Origin: Uranotaenia lowii
Taxonomy: Eukaryota > Arthropoda > Insecta > Diptera > Culicidae
Assembly (NCBI RefSeq): GCF_029784155.1
Contig: NC_073693.1
Coordinates: 164,654,031 to 164,718,030 of the forward strand
DNA: 64,000 nucleotides
Direction: 5' to 3'
The notes beneath the pieces are model-generated. The model saw nothing but the letters and a program-made list of their open reading frames with translations, was not told the DNA's origin and did not search any database. The translations under genes were made by a program, and so were the position numbers. This document shows positions 44,901-55,590 of this stretch, in pieces. Within the stretch, counting starts at the first letter, position 1. Each line of letters begins with the position of its first letter.

Positions 44901-47900
44901 CAAACGCCGCCTCTGAAGACTTCGAGTCCCAAGGTTTCAACCCCTCAAATCTTAAGTCTTCCCGTACAAATATCGAGCCCCGAAATTCTGAGATCCCCTG
45001 GCGCCGGTACTGATGACCTGAATTCTACTAAAGTGAATAAATCACACGACAATACATTCCAATCGGCTACAGCAGCAGATTTAAGTATATCTCCAATAAA
45101 ACCTATTACATCACAACAAGCACCGCAACAACCGTTTATCCGATCGGTGAAACCAATACCAACAACAACACCAACAGATGTACCAATTGAAAAACCTGCA
45201 CCTAATGCTGGTCAACCGGAAATTCCCTTCAATAGGAACGTTAAAAATGATGTAAATCTGGATGAATCTGATTTCCTTAAAGGGTTTGAACAAAGTTCAC
45301 CTACATCACCAGTTGCACCTAAAACAAACTCTCTTCTCGGAAATCTGCTGCCAAGCAAAGAGGAATCTGAAAAGATATTTGGAATTGCAAGTGTCAGTCT
45401 AGCTCAAAGTTCTGGTCCACTAGACACGAAATGTACGCTCGGCAAATGTGGGTCAGTGCATAAACCTCCACTAGGCCCTCCAGTGCTAACAGAATCCCTG
45501 TTGGGAGGACATCTTTCTCCGAGGGATAGAAGGAAAACCAAAGTCAACATGACACATGAACAGATACAAAAATGGATTGATGAAACATCTTGGTCTCCCA
45601 TTCCGGATGACATTGAAGGAGATTTGAAAGTCTTGGAACAACCTAAAACACCGGTTCCGACACCGCCATCCGTTGCTTGGGAAAGGCTACTTGAATCGAA
45701 CAAACCAGAACCAATTCCAGCGGAACAGAAACCACCTACACCGGTTCAACAAGCCAAGAAAGAGGAAGAATCAAAACCACCAACGCCGCAACCCAGTGGA
45801 AGTGGTTCGAGAGGGCCAACACTCAAAGCTAAACCCGTTACTGTGAAACCAGAGAAAGAAATAGTAAGTGAAGTTGTTACTACTCCTGAAGAAACCGCTA
45901 AACCAATCGAACCCAAAACTTCTATCACAAAAGAGGATATAAAAGAGGTAGAGGAACCAGTTAAAAAGCAGCAACCAAAAATCAGAACTCCATCGCCAAC
46001 TAAGAAGGAAGCGAAAAAAGAGACTAGGGCTAAAGTGGCAGAACAACTTGCCTCAAGTACAACGGTGGCCATTACTGTTTCCACAACAACGACTGTGCCC
46101 ACTGCAACGGCAACAGCTACGACGCCTAACGCTGAAAGGAAACCAATTTACAAACAGGGCCGAACTCCTGTTTATAAACAGGAAGCCTTAAAAACCTCCA
46201 AAACTACGTCAAGTGCCTCAGCTGCCAATAAATTTGGGGCATTTTCACCGGACAATGAACCAAGTGTGTATTCTTTCGACAATGAAGATACATTTGTGCC
46301 ATTGGCCACTCCGTTCCGGAGGCAAAGCAGAAGGGAATCATGCAATTCATCTGCTCGAGATGAAATTCAAGCCCCTCCCGTGCCATCTACATCTGCTGGT
46401 AGAGGAAAATCGTCGGAAGAAAAAACAAACACATTTCAAAAACCCGGTTCGGTGAATTCTCCAAGTAAAACTGGTGTGCAGCCTGCTGTAAGCGTCACGT
46501 TGAGTCCAGATGATAACGCCAAATCGACTGCCATCTCTGTAATGCCTTCGGATGAAAAACCTTGTAAAATTGAAGAAAGCGTCAAAGAAGAGGAAAAGAA
46601 AACCAGTGCAGACGATTCTGATGATGAAGGCCATACGTTTTACATTCCTTTACAAGGACCAAACTCGGCGGCTGTAGGAAGTAAATCTGACCAGGTCATT
46701 CAAGGAGTTGCTGTTAAACTAGGCACGGAAGGACCCGAGGGTCCAAATCAACGTGTTATAATGCATGCTAAACTAGTTACGCGAGCACAAATGGGATCAA
46801 ATACAACACCAATTCCGGAATCCATGAATGTACAAGAGTTGGTCAAAAGTCTGATGGCTGCGGGGCCAGGAATGAGCAAAGACGGTTTCTCGAAAATGGT
46901 TCCGGTTGGAACCGTGCAGCCTCGATTTAAAACGAACGACTCTCCGAAACCGAATGACAAGCCATCTACTCCTGCAGTGGCAACAACTTCAACGGCACCT
47001 ACTGTTGCGCCTCCTCCACCTACACCACCTCCACCAGTTCCACAAGAGGAGCCCCGAAGTAACACTGGCCTTTCACGGATCAACTCAAACTCATCGCTCA
47101 ATTCATCACAGCGATCGAAAAACAACAAAGTCAAAGCGAAGCTTGAAGCTCAACAAATTCAACCGAGCAACAATACAGCCTTTCCCCGCAGGGATGATCC
47201 AGCCCAAATGGTCGAAGCTCCCGTATTCAAACCTACCGACAAAGAGTTTCATGACCCAATTGAATACATTGAAAGAATTACTCCGGTGGCAGCTCGTTTC
47301 GGTATCTGCCGGATAATTCCACCAGCGAGCTTCAAACCCGAATGTCGCATTTCCGATGATATGCGATTCATGGCGTATAACCAGTATGTGCACAAGATGC
47401 TCCATCGCTGGGGACCAAGTGCAAAGGAGTATGCCGCTATAAAGAAATATCTAGCCACACAAAGCATCAACCTACAAAATCCTCCCCTGATAGGGGGAAT
47501 GGAGGTAGATCTACCTCGGTTGTATCACACTGTACAAGAACTGGGAGGCCTCAAGGAGGTTATCGAAAAAAAGAAATGGGCGCGTGTTTCGGAGGACATG
47601 TGCATTCCCAAAGCAGCACATGATCGTGTTTCGAAATTAGACGACATTTACTGTAAATACTTACTTCCGTACGACACACTCTCTCCTGCTGAGCGTCAGA
47701 AACTGTTCGATGAGGTCGAAGCTGATTGGGCCAAACGGGAAGCTAAAGCTCGGCGTAATGCAGACAAATGCGTAAATTCCGAAATCCGAAACAGTGGCGA
47801 TTCTGACGATGAAGAAGAAGAATCCAATGAAGAAGAGGAGGACGATGAGTTTTCTATGGAATGCATAATGAAAGGAAGAACAATGCCTTTGAACCAGTTC

Positions 47901-49361
47901 TTCCGGATAGCCCGAAATACAATGTCATTGTGGTTCAAGAATTCTGAACCCACTGTGGCAGAAATGGAAAGTGAATATTGGCGGCACGTTGCTGTGCGAG
48001 ATAGTCATGTTTGTGTTCATTCTGGCTCAATCGATTCAAGCGCATATGGATTCGGATTTCCGGCACCTCGAGTCAAAGGTTCCTCGTGTGCCAGACATCC
48101 TTGGAACTTAAAAGTACTGACGAACAATAGCGGCTCAATACTACGGTCTCTTGGACCAGTAATGGGAATTACCATACCTACTTTACATGTGGGTATGCTT
48201 TTCAGTGCATGTTGCTGGTATCGCGACCCCCATGGTCTTCCATGGATCGAATATCTACATACGGGAGCTAACAAAATTTGGTATGGTATCCCGGATGATC
48301 AGAATTCCAATTTCCGATCAGCGTTGACATCGCTAGTGCCGACACACTGTCAAAACAAAACTATCTGGCTCCCTTGCGATACGGCCATGGTTCCACCCCA
48401 TATGCTTACGGATCGAAATGTCTCACTGTGTCGCACCGAACAACAGCCAGGGCAATTTGTGATCGTGTTTCCGAGAGCCTATACTTCTAGTCTTTGCACT
48501 GGGTACGCCGTTTCGGAAAGCGTTTATTTTGCCTCCAGCTCATGGTTGGATACAGCAAAGGACGATTTTAAGGTAGGATGATTAGGGAGTTGTATTAGAT
48601 TTTTGTGCAGGCACTAATGATTTTTCTTTCTGCTGCAGGACATTCAAGAAAGCTGTGAACCAACAATGTTTTCAGTGGAACAGCTTGTGTTTGCCATTGC
48701 CAATGATCAGCGAAGTAATCACGACACGGTGATTCAAGTTTTCCCAATGATAAGTGATATATACGAGAAAGAAAAACAGCAACGCCGTATCTTACAGGTA
48801 CTTGTATAAGTATATACTTTAATAACGAAACATACAAACTTTATCATTTTATAAAGGTAGCACGGAATCAAAATCGCAATAACAACTGGTATTTTCACTT
48901 TGTTTCAGGACAATGGCGTAAATAAATCGGAGAAAATTGAAACCAAACGGAAAACAGCTTCATTAGAAGAGTTTGAGTGCGACATTTGTCGCGCTAATTT
49001 GTACCTTTCTTTGGTGCGGGTCAAAATTATTTCCGATGACGACGATGCCGTTGATGAAGAGGAGCGAATCTACTGCCTCAAGCATGCGATCAAGTTTGTC
49101 ACCGAAAGTCGCCTGCCAGCAAAGTTTTGTAAGCTCGCTTACACTTACTCCTTGGATGATATTGAGGAACTTTTGCGAAAGCTTCAGGACCGTATAGCGC
49201 ACAAAAAGGTTCCCAAGAGCGGCGGCGGGGGAGGCAGCAGTACTGGAGGTGGCCGGGGTAAGTCTTCTTTACATCTTGCGTCCACTTCGTCACAGTCTTC
49301 TTCGTCATATCAAGCACCTAGTCACAGCAAGTACGCCGGAATGGCCACTATGCTGAAATAA
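41951..49361 (+). CDS. Jarid2: Jarid2: JmjN-ARID-JmjC chromatin protein, PRC2 cofactor
   Basis: Four exons: 41951-42177, 42677-48572, 48639-48797 and 48909-49361. All GT-AG introns join in phase to give 2244 residues. The N-terminal third carries the Jarid2-specific QRKFAQ and [12 protein letters not shown] motifs (about residues 80-150). After it comes a very long lysine/glutamate/proline-rich disordered region. Then come JmjN (about 1588-1630, [14 protein letters not shown]), ARID (about 1648-1745, [19 protein letters not shown]), JmjC (about 1884-2030) and a C-terminal C5HC2-type zinc finger (from C2118, CDIC…YCLKHA). Jarid2 recruits and stimulates PRC2 on chromatin. The iron ligands of active JmjC demethylases are not conserved: the H-x-E position reads Y-R-D in CCWYRDPHG. 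It is therefore a pseudoenzyme, as known for the family. Almost all of the coding sequence lies in one giant exon of 5.9 kb. Confidence 0.95.
42178..42676 (+). other. Jarid2 intron 1
   Basis: 499 bp from GTCAGTG to CTCCCCAG, AT-rich. An arginine codon is split across it (AG|A). No repeat was recognised inside. Confidence 0.85.
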
Positions 49362-51399
49362 ATAAGTATTGTACAGAAGAATACCATCAACATTGCGGTC
49401 TAAGAGGCCGTAATCATTCAATACGTTCGTCTAAATGTGTGTGCGTGTCTGATTGTGGATTTAAAATTAATTTTTCATTTCCAATTTCCCGTTCTGCACA
49501 TCTGTATACATCGTAGTAAGAGTAATTTATCAGCAGAGATTTCTGCGGGAGAGTTGCTCTCTACAGCAGCATTTCAACAAGACGCTATTCTAGTGAAGGG
49601 TGATTTTTGAAATCGTCATGTGAAAATAATTTAAGCTATATTTCTTGTAGAATTATGATAGTTTGTAGTTGCAATTTCATACTGTGGAGTAAACTACGGG
49701 CTAACCCGTATTATAGTCCAATGAAATCTGGATTAAGTTATTGGTTATCTATCCAAAAACGAAACATATAGGTTCACCGGCGGGACGACATTTGTTATTG
49801 ATTATCACGAACAGCTTCAAAATCCGTATATGTATGTGGTAAAAATGAACGGACAAAATTAACTCTAACTTTTTGTCCAACAATTTATGTAGCTACTTTA
49901 ATAAAATAAAAGTAGCAGACAGCAGAACGCAGTATTAAAATTTGTATCACAGTTTAGATTTCCTTTTTTCGAAATAATTTATCATACTACCTATCATGTC
50001 GATACGGTGCCTGCATTTTTTAAATTATTTATGCTTGAAATAAATAGCAATCTTAAAAATGTGAACGAAATATTTCAAAAATTTAGCGAAAAGATTTAGA
50101 GGCATCTATTTTTCGATTGTAAATATGAGAATATTATAAGTAAATGTCACATATATTTCCACACCCTGTTAAGCAACTATGTATATTCAGTGATTTTCAT
50201 TAGAATTTGACATAAAACTTGGTTATTACTGTTAATGTAGAAAGTTTGCGATTGTATGTCAGTAGCTTCGGCGTTAGGATTCCCACAATCGGTACGTATT
50301 GCAATAGAATGTGCAATGCGATGGTATAGGTGGTTCAAGAGACAAAATTTAATCAACCCGGCTCAAATTCACTAATTTGATATTTCTTAATTTCGGCGCA
50401 AGTCGTCCAATTTTTAACCGGGTAGCTTTGTAAAATAAAATATAAAGATATAAATAGGAAAGTGAAAAAAACGAAAACAATTACCTATCTCACACTATTC
50501 GTACACATACCAGGATTGTGTTTTGCGTGTACTAAGGGGAAAAATGATTGGTACACAATCAAGAATGATCTGCGACTTACTACGGGGAACATACAGAACT
50601 AAAATAATATTGATAATATCAAACAGGAAAGGGTTCCATATGAGATGCATTAAAGGTGTAGTGGATCCAATTTCTCGCAGATTATATATAGAGAGATGAT
50701 AATATATCGACAGATTTAAAATATGACTAAGTGAAAGTTTCATATAGCGGGAATTAAACAATAAAATAACTATTGTAGAACATTTTTCTTATCTTTTAAC
50801 TGTTTCCGAAAGCCGTCTTCCTTATCGATATAATTTAATGATAAAATGAGAAACAAATCGAGATTTCTTTAAAAAAGTTTAAGAGGTTGTATATGAGACA
50901 CGACCGTAATTTTAACGTAGAATTACGACAGCCTATCTTGTGCCAATGTATTTTTCGTAATAAATTTAAATTTTTTTGAGTAAAGTTGATCAATTTCAAA
51001 CAAGTGGTTGGCCGTTAAAAACATTATTCAGCACTATTCAGTTGCATAACTAAAGGCGAAATGAATATAAGCATGTACAATAATGTACATACATATAATT
51101 GGTGTCAAGACTCATGGCTTAGAAATTGAAGTTTTGTTTCTAAGCAAATTATATGCAAGCTCCGTATCAAACGCCTGCGTGAAAGCTTCTAATAATAGTG
51201 CTGGCATTTAATAAATCAAGTGTTCTTAAATAAGGAATTTTGAATCTGTTTTTTTTTTCTTTTATTCAACGTTTGGATTAAAAAAAAAACGCTGCATACA
51301 AAAGACAAAAATTGAAGCAATAATTTTTTATACAACACAGTTTTTCATTCAAATTTCAATAAAAAATCTACTAAATCAACAACTGATCCCTTTCATCCA
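49362..51399 (+). other. Jarid2 3' UTR and downstream DNA
   Basis: An AATAAA at 49900-49905 within TTTAATAAAATAAAAG is the best first polyadenylation signal, which would give a 3' UTR of about 560 bp. Further AATAAA-like sites occur near 50037 and 51208. No other gene was found. Confidence 0.5.
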
Positions 51400-52088
51400 T
51401 ACACTCAGAAATGAAAAAAATATGAAAATTATTATATTTCAATAACTCCGATATTTCTCTGACATTAATATCCAGAAATATTAAAAAATAACTATTTCAG
51501 ATATTTAAATTTATGCATCCGAATAATTTCTTGGCGTGTAATGATCCAATGCATAAAATTTAATAACCGAGAAATTATATATTATTTTGTTCAAACAAAC
51601 GCTTTGTGCGTTTGAGTCCCAACTAAACGGGTATGAGCACATGCTAGATTCTTCAGTTGCTAAATGCCTTTCAACTTGACTGCATGCAGATTCCATTCTC
51701 TTTAAATATTTATCTGAATCGTATTTAAAAAGGATGGACTCAATTGCAGCATGTAATATTACCAGCGAAATGCACATGTTTTTATGCTATGGTCAATTAT
51801 GCACATTGACCATAGAACATGGACGAAAATCAAACGATTTTCGTTTGGTTTTTCTGTTTATTTCTGCTTTAAGCGTTTGCCTTTACGTTACGGCTCAAAC
51901 TTTTATTTCTGACCACCAGATGTCGTTCCGTAACATTTCTCAATGCATAAATTTTAATCGCAGAAATATTTCCCAGTGAGAAATATCCCAGTAATTACAC
52001 CATGAGAAATATCCGTGTGCGTAAAGAGGGAGATATGTGATAATACCTAAAATATAACTGTTTGATATTTTATTTATTTCTGAGTGTA
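51400..52088. mobile_element. TIR MITE, CACTCAGAAAT ends
   Basis: It starts TACACTCAGAAATGAAAA and ends with the inverse of TACACTCAGAAATAAATA. TA at both edges suggests a TA target. 689 bp, with AT-rich subterminal AGAAATAT words. A short frame at 51511-51777 shows no family features. Confidence 0.75.
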
Positions 52089-52868
52089 CGCTTAACTCTA
52101 AACAAAAGATAACGCACATAAAATGTGCGTAAATATATATCAAGTATGTACATTTATTGTCTAATATGCAATTCTCGTTTGGTGAATTATTTAGAGTCAG
52201 TACAATGGTCGTGCTAAAAACGACGTTTTTTAAACATTGATACCATAAGTCAAACTTGTGACAGCAAAGTGTTTTTTTTTTATTTTACACATAATAACTA
52301 TGATCAATATGTTTTGATAGGCACAGAAGAACGCAAAATGCTCTCTTGCATGCAAACTATCCGTAGCAAAGAAACGCATAGTATTAAACGCCTATGAATA
52401 GGCAACGATTTCTTCAACATTAAAATCAAACGCTTGCAAGCTAACTAGTACCTATCAGTGCCGAAATTTTGAGCTTTCTCACCGCTGCCTTTGATAGAAA
52501 CGCTTGACTCAGTGCAAAAGAAGAGAAAAATCTCTCTGAAAGTTCTGCCTCATGCGTCTCTTCTGAATCAGTATCAATTCGATATCGATTTTTGTAAAGG
52601 GCGATAGTGCCAATATCGCTGTTCGAGAAAATTGCGTTTAAAATTTTACAGCTCCATAAGTTTCCAAGGAAAATCTTACTTATGAACTCAGCTGATTACT
52701 CGATTTATTTACATTTGACTCATAAGCTCTTTTGAAAAATTGATACCAAAATTTATCGTTCCCTCTAAGTCAATTCTTTTTCCGTCCAGCAATCACTAGC
52801 GTAAAACGACGTTTCAAGGTGGGATTATTGATAATTCTAGATATTAGATGATTATCAACTCAACAAAC
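52089..52868. other. Unassigned AT-rich interval
   Basis: No histone or other coding sequence was recognised, even though a histone-type 3' stem-loop follows directly at 52869. Confidence 0.45.
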
Positions 52869-52912
52869 GGCCCTTTTCAGGGCCAAAATATCTTTGAAAG
52901 AGTCTTGTCTTT
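52869..52912 (+). promoter_or_regulatory. Histone-type mRNA 3' stem-loop and U7-like downstream element
   Basis: GGCCCTTTTCAGGGCC forms a 6-bp stem with a TTTC loop, flanked by CAAAC on the left and AAAATA on the right. This is the replication-dependent histone 3'-end signal. TTTGAAAGAGTC follows about 12 bases later and matches the purine-rich site that pairs with U7 snRNA. No histone reading frame precedes it, so it is an orphan or relic signal. Confidence 0.7.
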
Positions 52913-52925
52913 TCAATGCAAGTTG

Positions 52926-53080
52926 GGCGCTTGGGTGGTGGGTGGTGTGGCGTTGGTAGTAAGTTGTGTGTGGCGTGGGTGGTAGGTGGCGTGGATGGTA
53001 AGTGGCGAGGGTGGTAGATGGCGAGGGTGGTAGGTGGCGAGGGTGGTAGGTGGTGTGTGGCATGGGTGGTAGGTGGTGTG
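52926..53080. repeat. GT-rich minisatellite, left part
   Basis: Imperfect repeats of GGTGGTAGGTGGTGTGTGGC type. Same sequence class as 60376-60905. The R1-clade LINE lies between the two parts. Confidence 0.88.
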
Positions 53081-53339
53081 TTTTTTTTTTTTTTTTTAGT
53101 TGGTAACCACAGGTGGTAAATCCCGGTTTACGGATTGTATTCCAAGGCACGGCGAGCCACCGCGTCCCCCCAGTTTGCTACTCTGGGTCCATGGGTACAA
53201 TGGGCAGACTCATGATATACTCCGTGTATACCCCCTACTCCCTAAACTCCACCTGGGGCCGCAGACCTGGTTCCCACCTCGAACTGTTTAGTACACTATG
53301 CTTCAATAGTGGGAGGTCTATTCGCGCTAATGCGCTCAA

Positions 53340-53815
53340 AGGCAATACTCATTAACGAGACCACTTTCAGCAAAACCTCTCATCCTTACGACTCGACGCC
53401 TGAACTCTCCTCTGACGACTTGAGAACCGACATCTCCTCGCAATGACTCGAGATTCCCACACAAACCTCTCCTCTTCGCGACTTGAGGCCTGATCTCTCC
53501 TCTGACGACTTGAGATCCGACCCCTCCTCGCATCGACTCGAGGTTTACCTCTCCTCTGCACGATTCAAGGCCCGATCTCTCCTCTAACGACTTGAAATCT
53601 GACCTCTCCTCGTAATGACTCGAGGTGACCACTTGTACCCCTCCTCTTGTTGGTAAGGGGCCTGATCCCTCCTCTTACGACTCGGGACCCGACCTCCTAT
53701 CATAAAGACTCGGGGTTGACCACACAAACCTCTCCGCCTGAAGGTTTGAGGCCTGACCTCTCCTCTAACGACTCGAAGCCCGACCTCTTATCTTCAGGGT
53801 TCGAAGTTTGCCACC
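53340..53815 (-). repeat. Degenerate tandem repeats in the LINE 3' region
   Basis: Units built on CTCTCCTCT…ACGACTCGAGG…CCTGA recur about every 60-120 bp. They are imperfect and GC-richer than the surroundings. No coding function is evident. Confidence 0.65.
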
Positions 53816-55590
53816 TTGCCCGTCGTGTGCCAGATCGAGAGCAGCTTATCCTGGACTCGCGCCTGTCACGGCACACGCGCGGGACTTAACGCAACTACTC
53901 GGATGATTCCCGACGAAGACGTCATCCTACACCGACTCGAATGGCTCGCCCGGCGTCGAGAGCCACTCTACCCGTGGGTATTCCCCGAACGTGGAATAAC
54001 CCTTTCCCAACGATTTCCACTGCGAAGAAGGTCAAGTCTTATCCCCGCAGCTTCTGTCGTTGAGAACCGCTCTACTCGGATACTCCCCGAAGGTGGAGCA
54101 TCCTACACACGAACGCGGCGCACCCACGGCATCCGCTACGCAGAAGGTATTGTCTTATCTTTGTAACTTCAAACCGTGGGGTCGGACGCACTCTACTCGA
54201 CAGCCCTCCGTCGATGGGGTCAGTCTACCCAAGTAACCATAAGCACTAAAGCTTTGCATTTTTATAGCTTTACTCCAGCATTCAAGTGCTAAATTACACT
54301 ATATCAGCATACCAAGTGCAATTTTGCATTACAACAGCCCTTCGAGTGCTATGCTGCATGAAATTAGAATTATACCACTCTTTTAAAATGCAACTAGCAT
54401 TTCATCAGCTTTACACAATGCTTTAGAAATTCATCATAGCTCTAAAACAGAATAACAAATGCTATATTTTCTAAGCATTAAATTCGCATCAAACAAGCTT
54501 GCTTAAATACTTTTTTGCACTATTTGAGCACTACACTGGCATTAGGCCAAAGCACATTAGCATTGATTGATGCTGAATCAATGCAAATTTAGGGCACCGG
54601 TTGCAAGAAATTTGATTCAAATAGGACTTTAATTTCAAAGATTTAACGCGGACCTGATAGGTCCACAAGCAGAGTTACTGAAAAATGTCCGATCCATATG
54701 GATGTCATGAGTTCGATTCCAGGTCATCTTCACCCGAAAAATAAAAAATAAAAATATTGAAAATTCAAACCGAGAGATCCCCTTAATATGCATCAGCGAA
54801 TATCAAAATAAGTCAAATTCATTATCATGGCAGAAAAAATGGAGCCAAACAAAAATCGAAGTTTTTTTTTACCCGCATGGTTGTACCTCATTTGAACGCC
54901 ATTTGCATTTTCCCAGCATTTTGCCCGCCAACGCTATAGCATCAATTCAGCATAGCACAGTGCTTTTATAGGGTTATACCAGTTTCTGTACTAAAGCCGC
55001 AGTTAATTTCGCCAAACCTGGCTCACAGGGCTAATATGATGCACAGAATCAAGCTCTATAGCTGATGTTAGAGCAGAGTTGGTGCTAGTTTTTAGTGCTT
55101 ATGGTTACTTGGGTACTCCGACCGTTGTCCGGTCTTCTTTATCCCCCTTGGTTGGCAACCCTAGGATTTTTGGCCCGCGGATTTTCCTGCCCGTTGTGTG
55201 CCAAATCGAGAGCAGCTTATCCTAGACTCGCGCCTGTCACGGCACACATTCGGGACTTGGAACGCTACGACTCGGATGTTTCCCGACGGTGACGACATCC
55301 TACACCGACTCGAGAGGCTCGCCCGGCGTCGAGAGCCTCTCTACCCGTGGGTATCCCCCGACAGTGGTTAACCCTCTTCCCTCGAGATCCGCTACGAGGA
55401 AGGTAAAGTCTTATCCCCGCAGTTTCCCTCTTAGGAAGCGGAACTACTCGGATACCCCCCGACATTGGGGTATCCTACACACGTTCGCGGCGCACCCCTG
55501 ACCTCCGCTACGCAGAAGATGTTGCCTTATCTTTGTAGCTTCGATCAAAGGATCGGACGCACACTACTCAGATGCTCCCCGCCGATGGAG
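53816..55590 (-). repeat. Two-copy tandem duplication of about 400 bp in the LINE 3' region
   Basis: The segment beginning near CGTGTGCCAGATCGAGAGCA (53824) recurs near TTGTGTGCCAAATCGAGAGC (55193). Shared parts are CCTACACCGACTCGA, GGCTCGCCCGGCGTCGAGAG, TCTTATCCCCGCAG and GCTACGCAGAAG. The CCCAAG MITE (54228-55113) separates the two copies. Confidence 0.75.
54228..55113. mobile_element. CCCAAGTAACC MITE, copy 3, inside the LINE
   Basis: 886 bp, nearly identical to copy 1 (27696-28581). I see a single difference near 54605. TA flanks both sides (54226-54227, 55114-55115). It inserted after the LINE. Confidence 0.9.

Noticed and set aside
53100..54166. Plus-strand frames in the LINE 3' region
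   Set aside because: Short overlapping frames in a tandem-repeated, GC-rich untranslated part. No domains.
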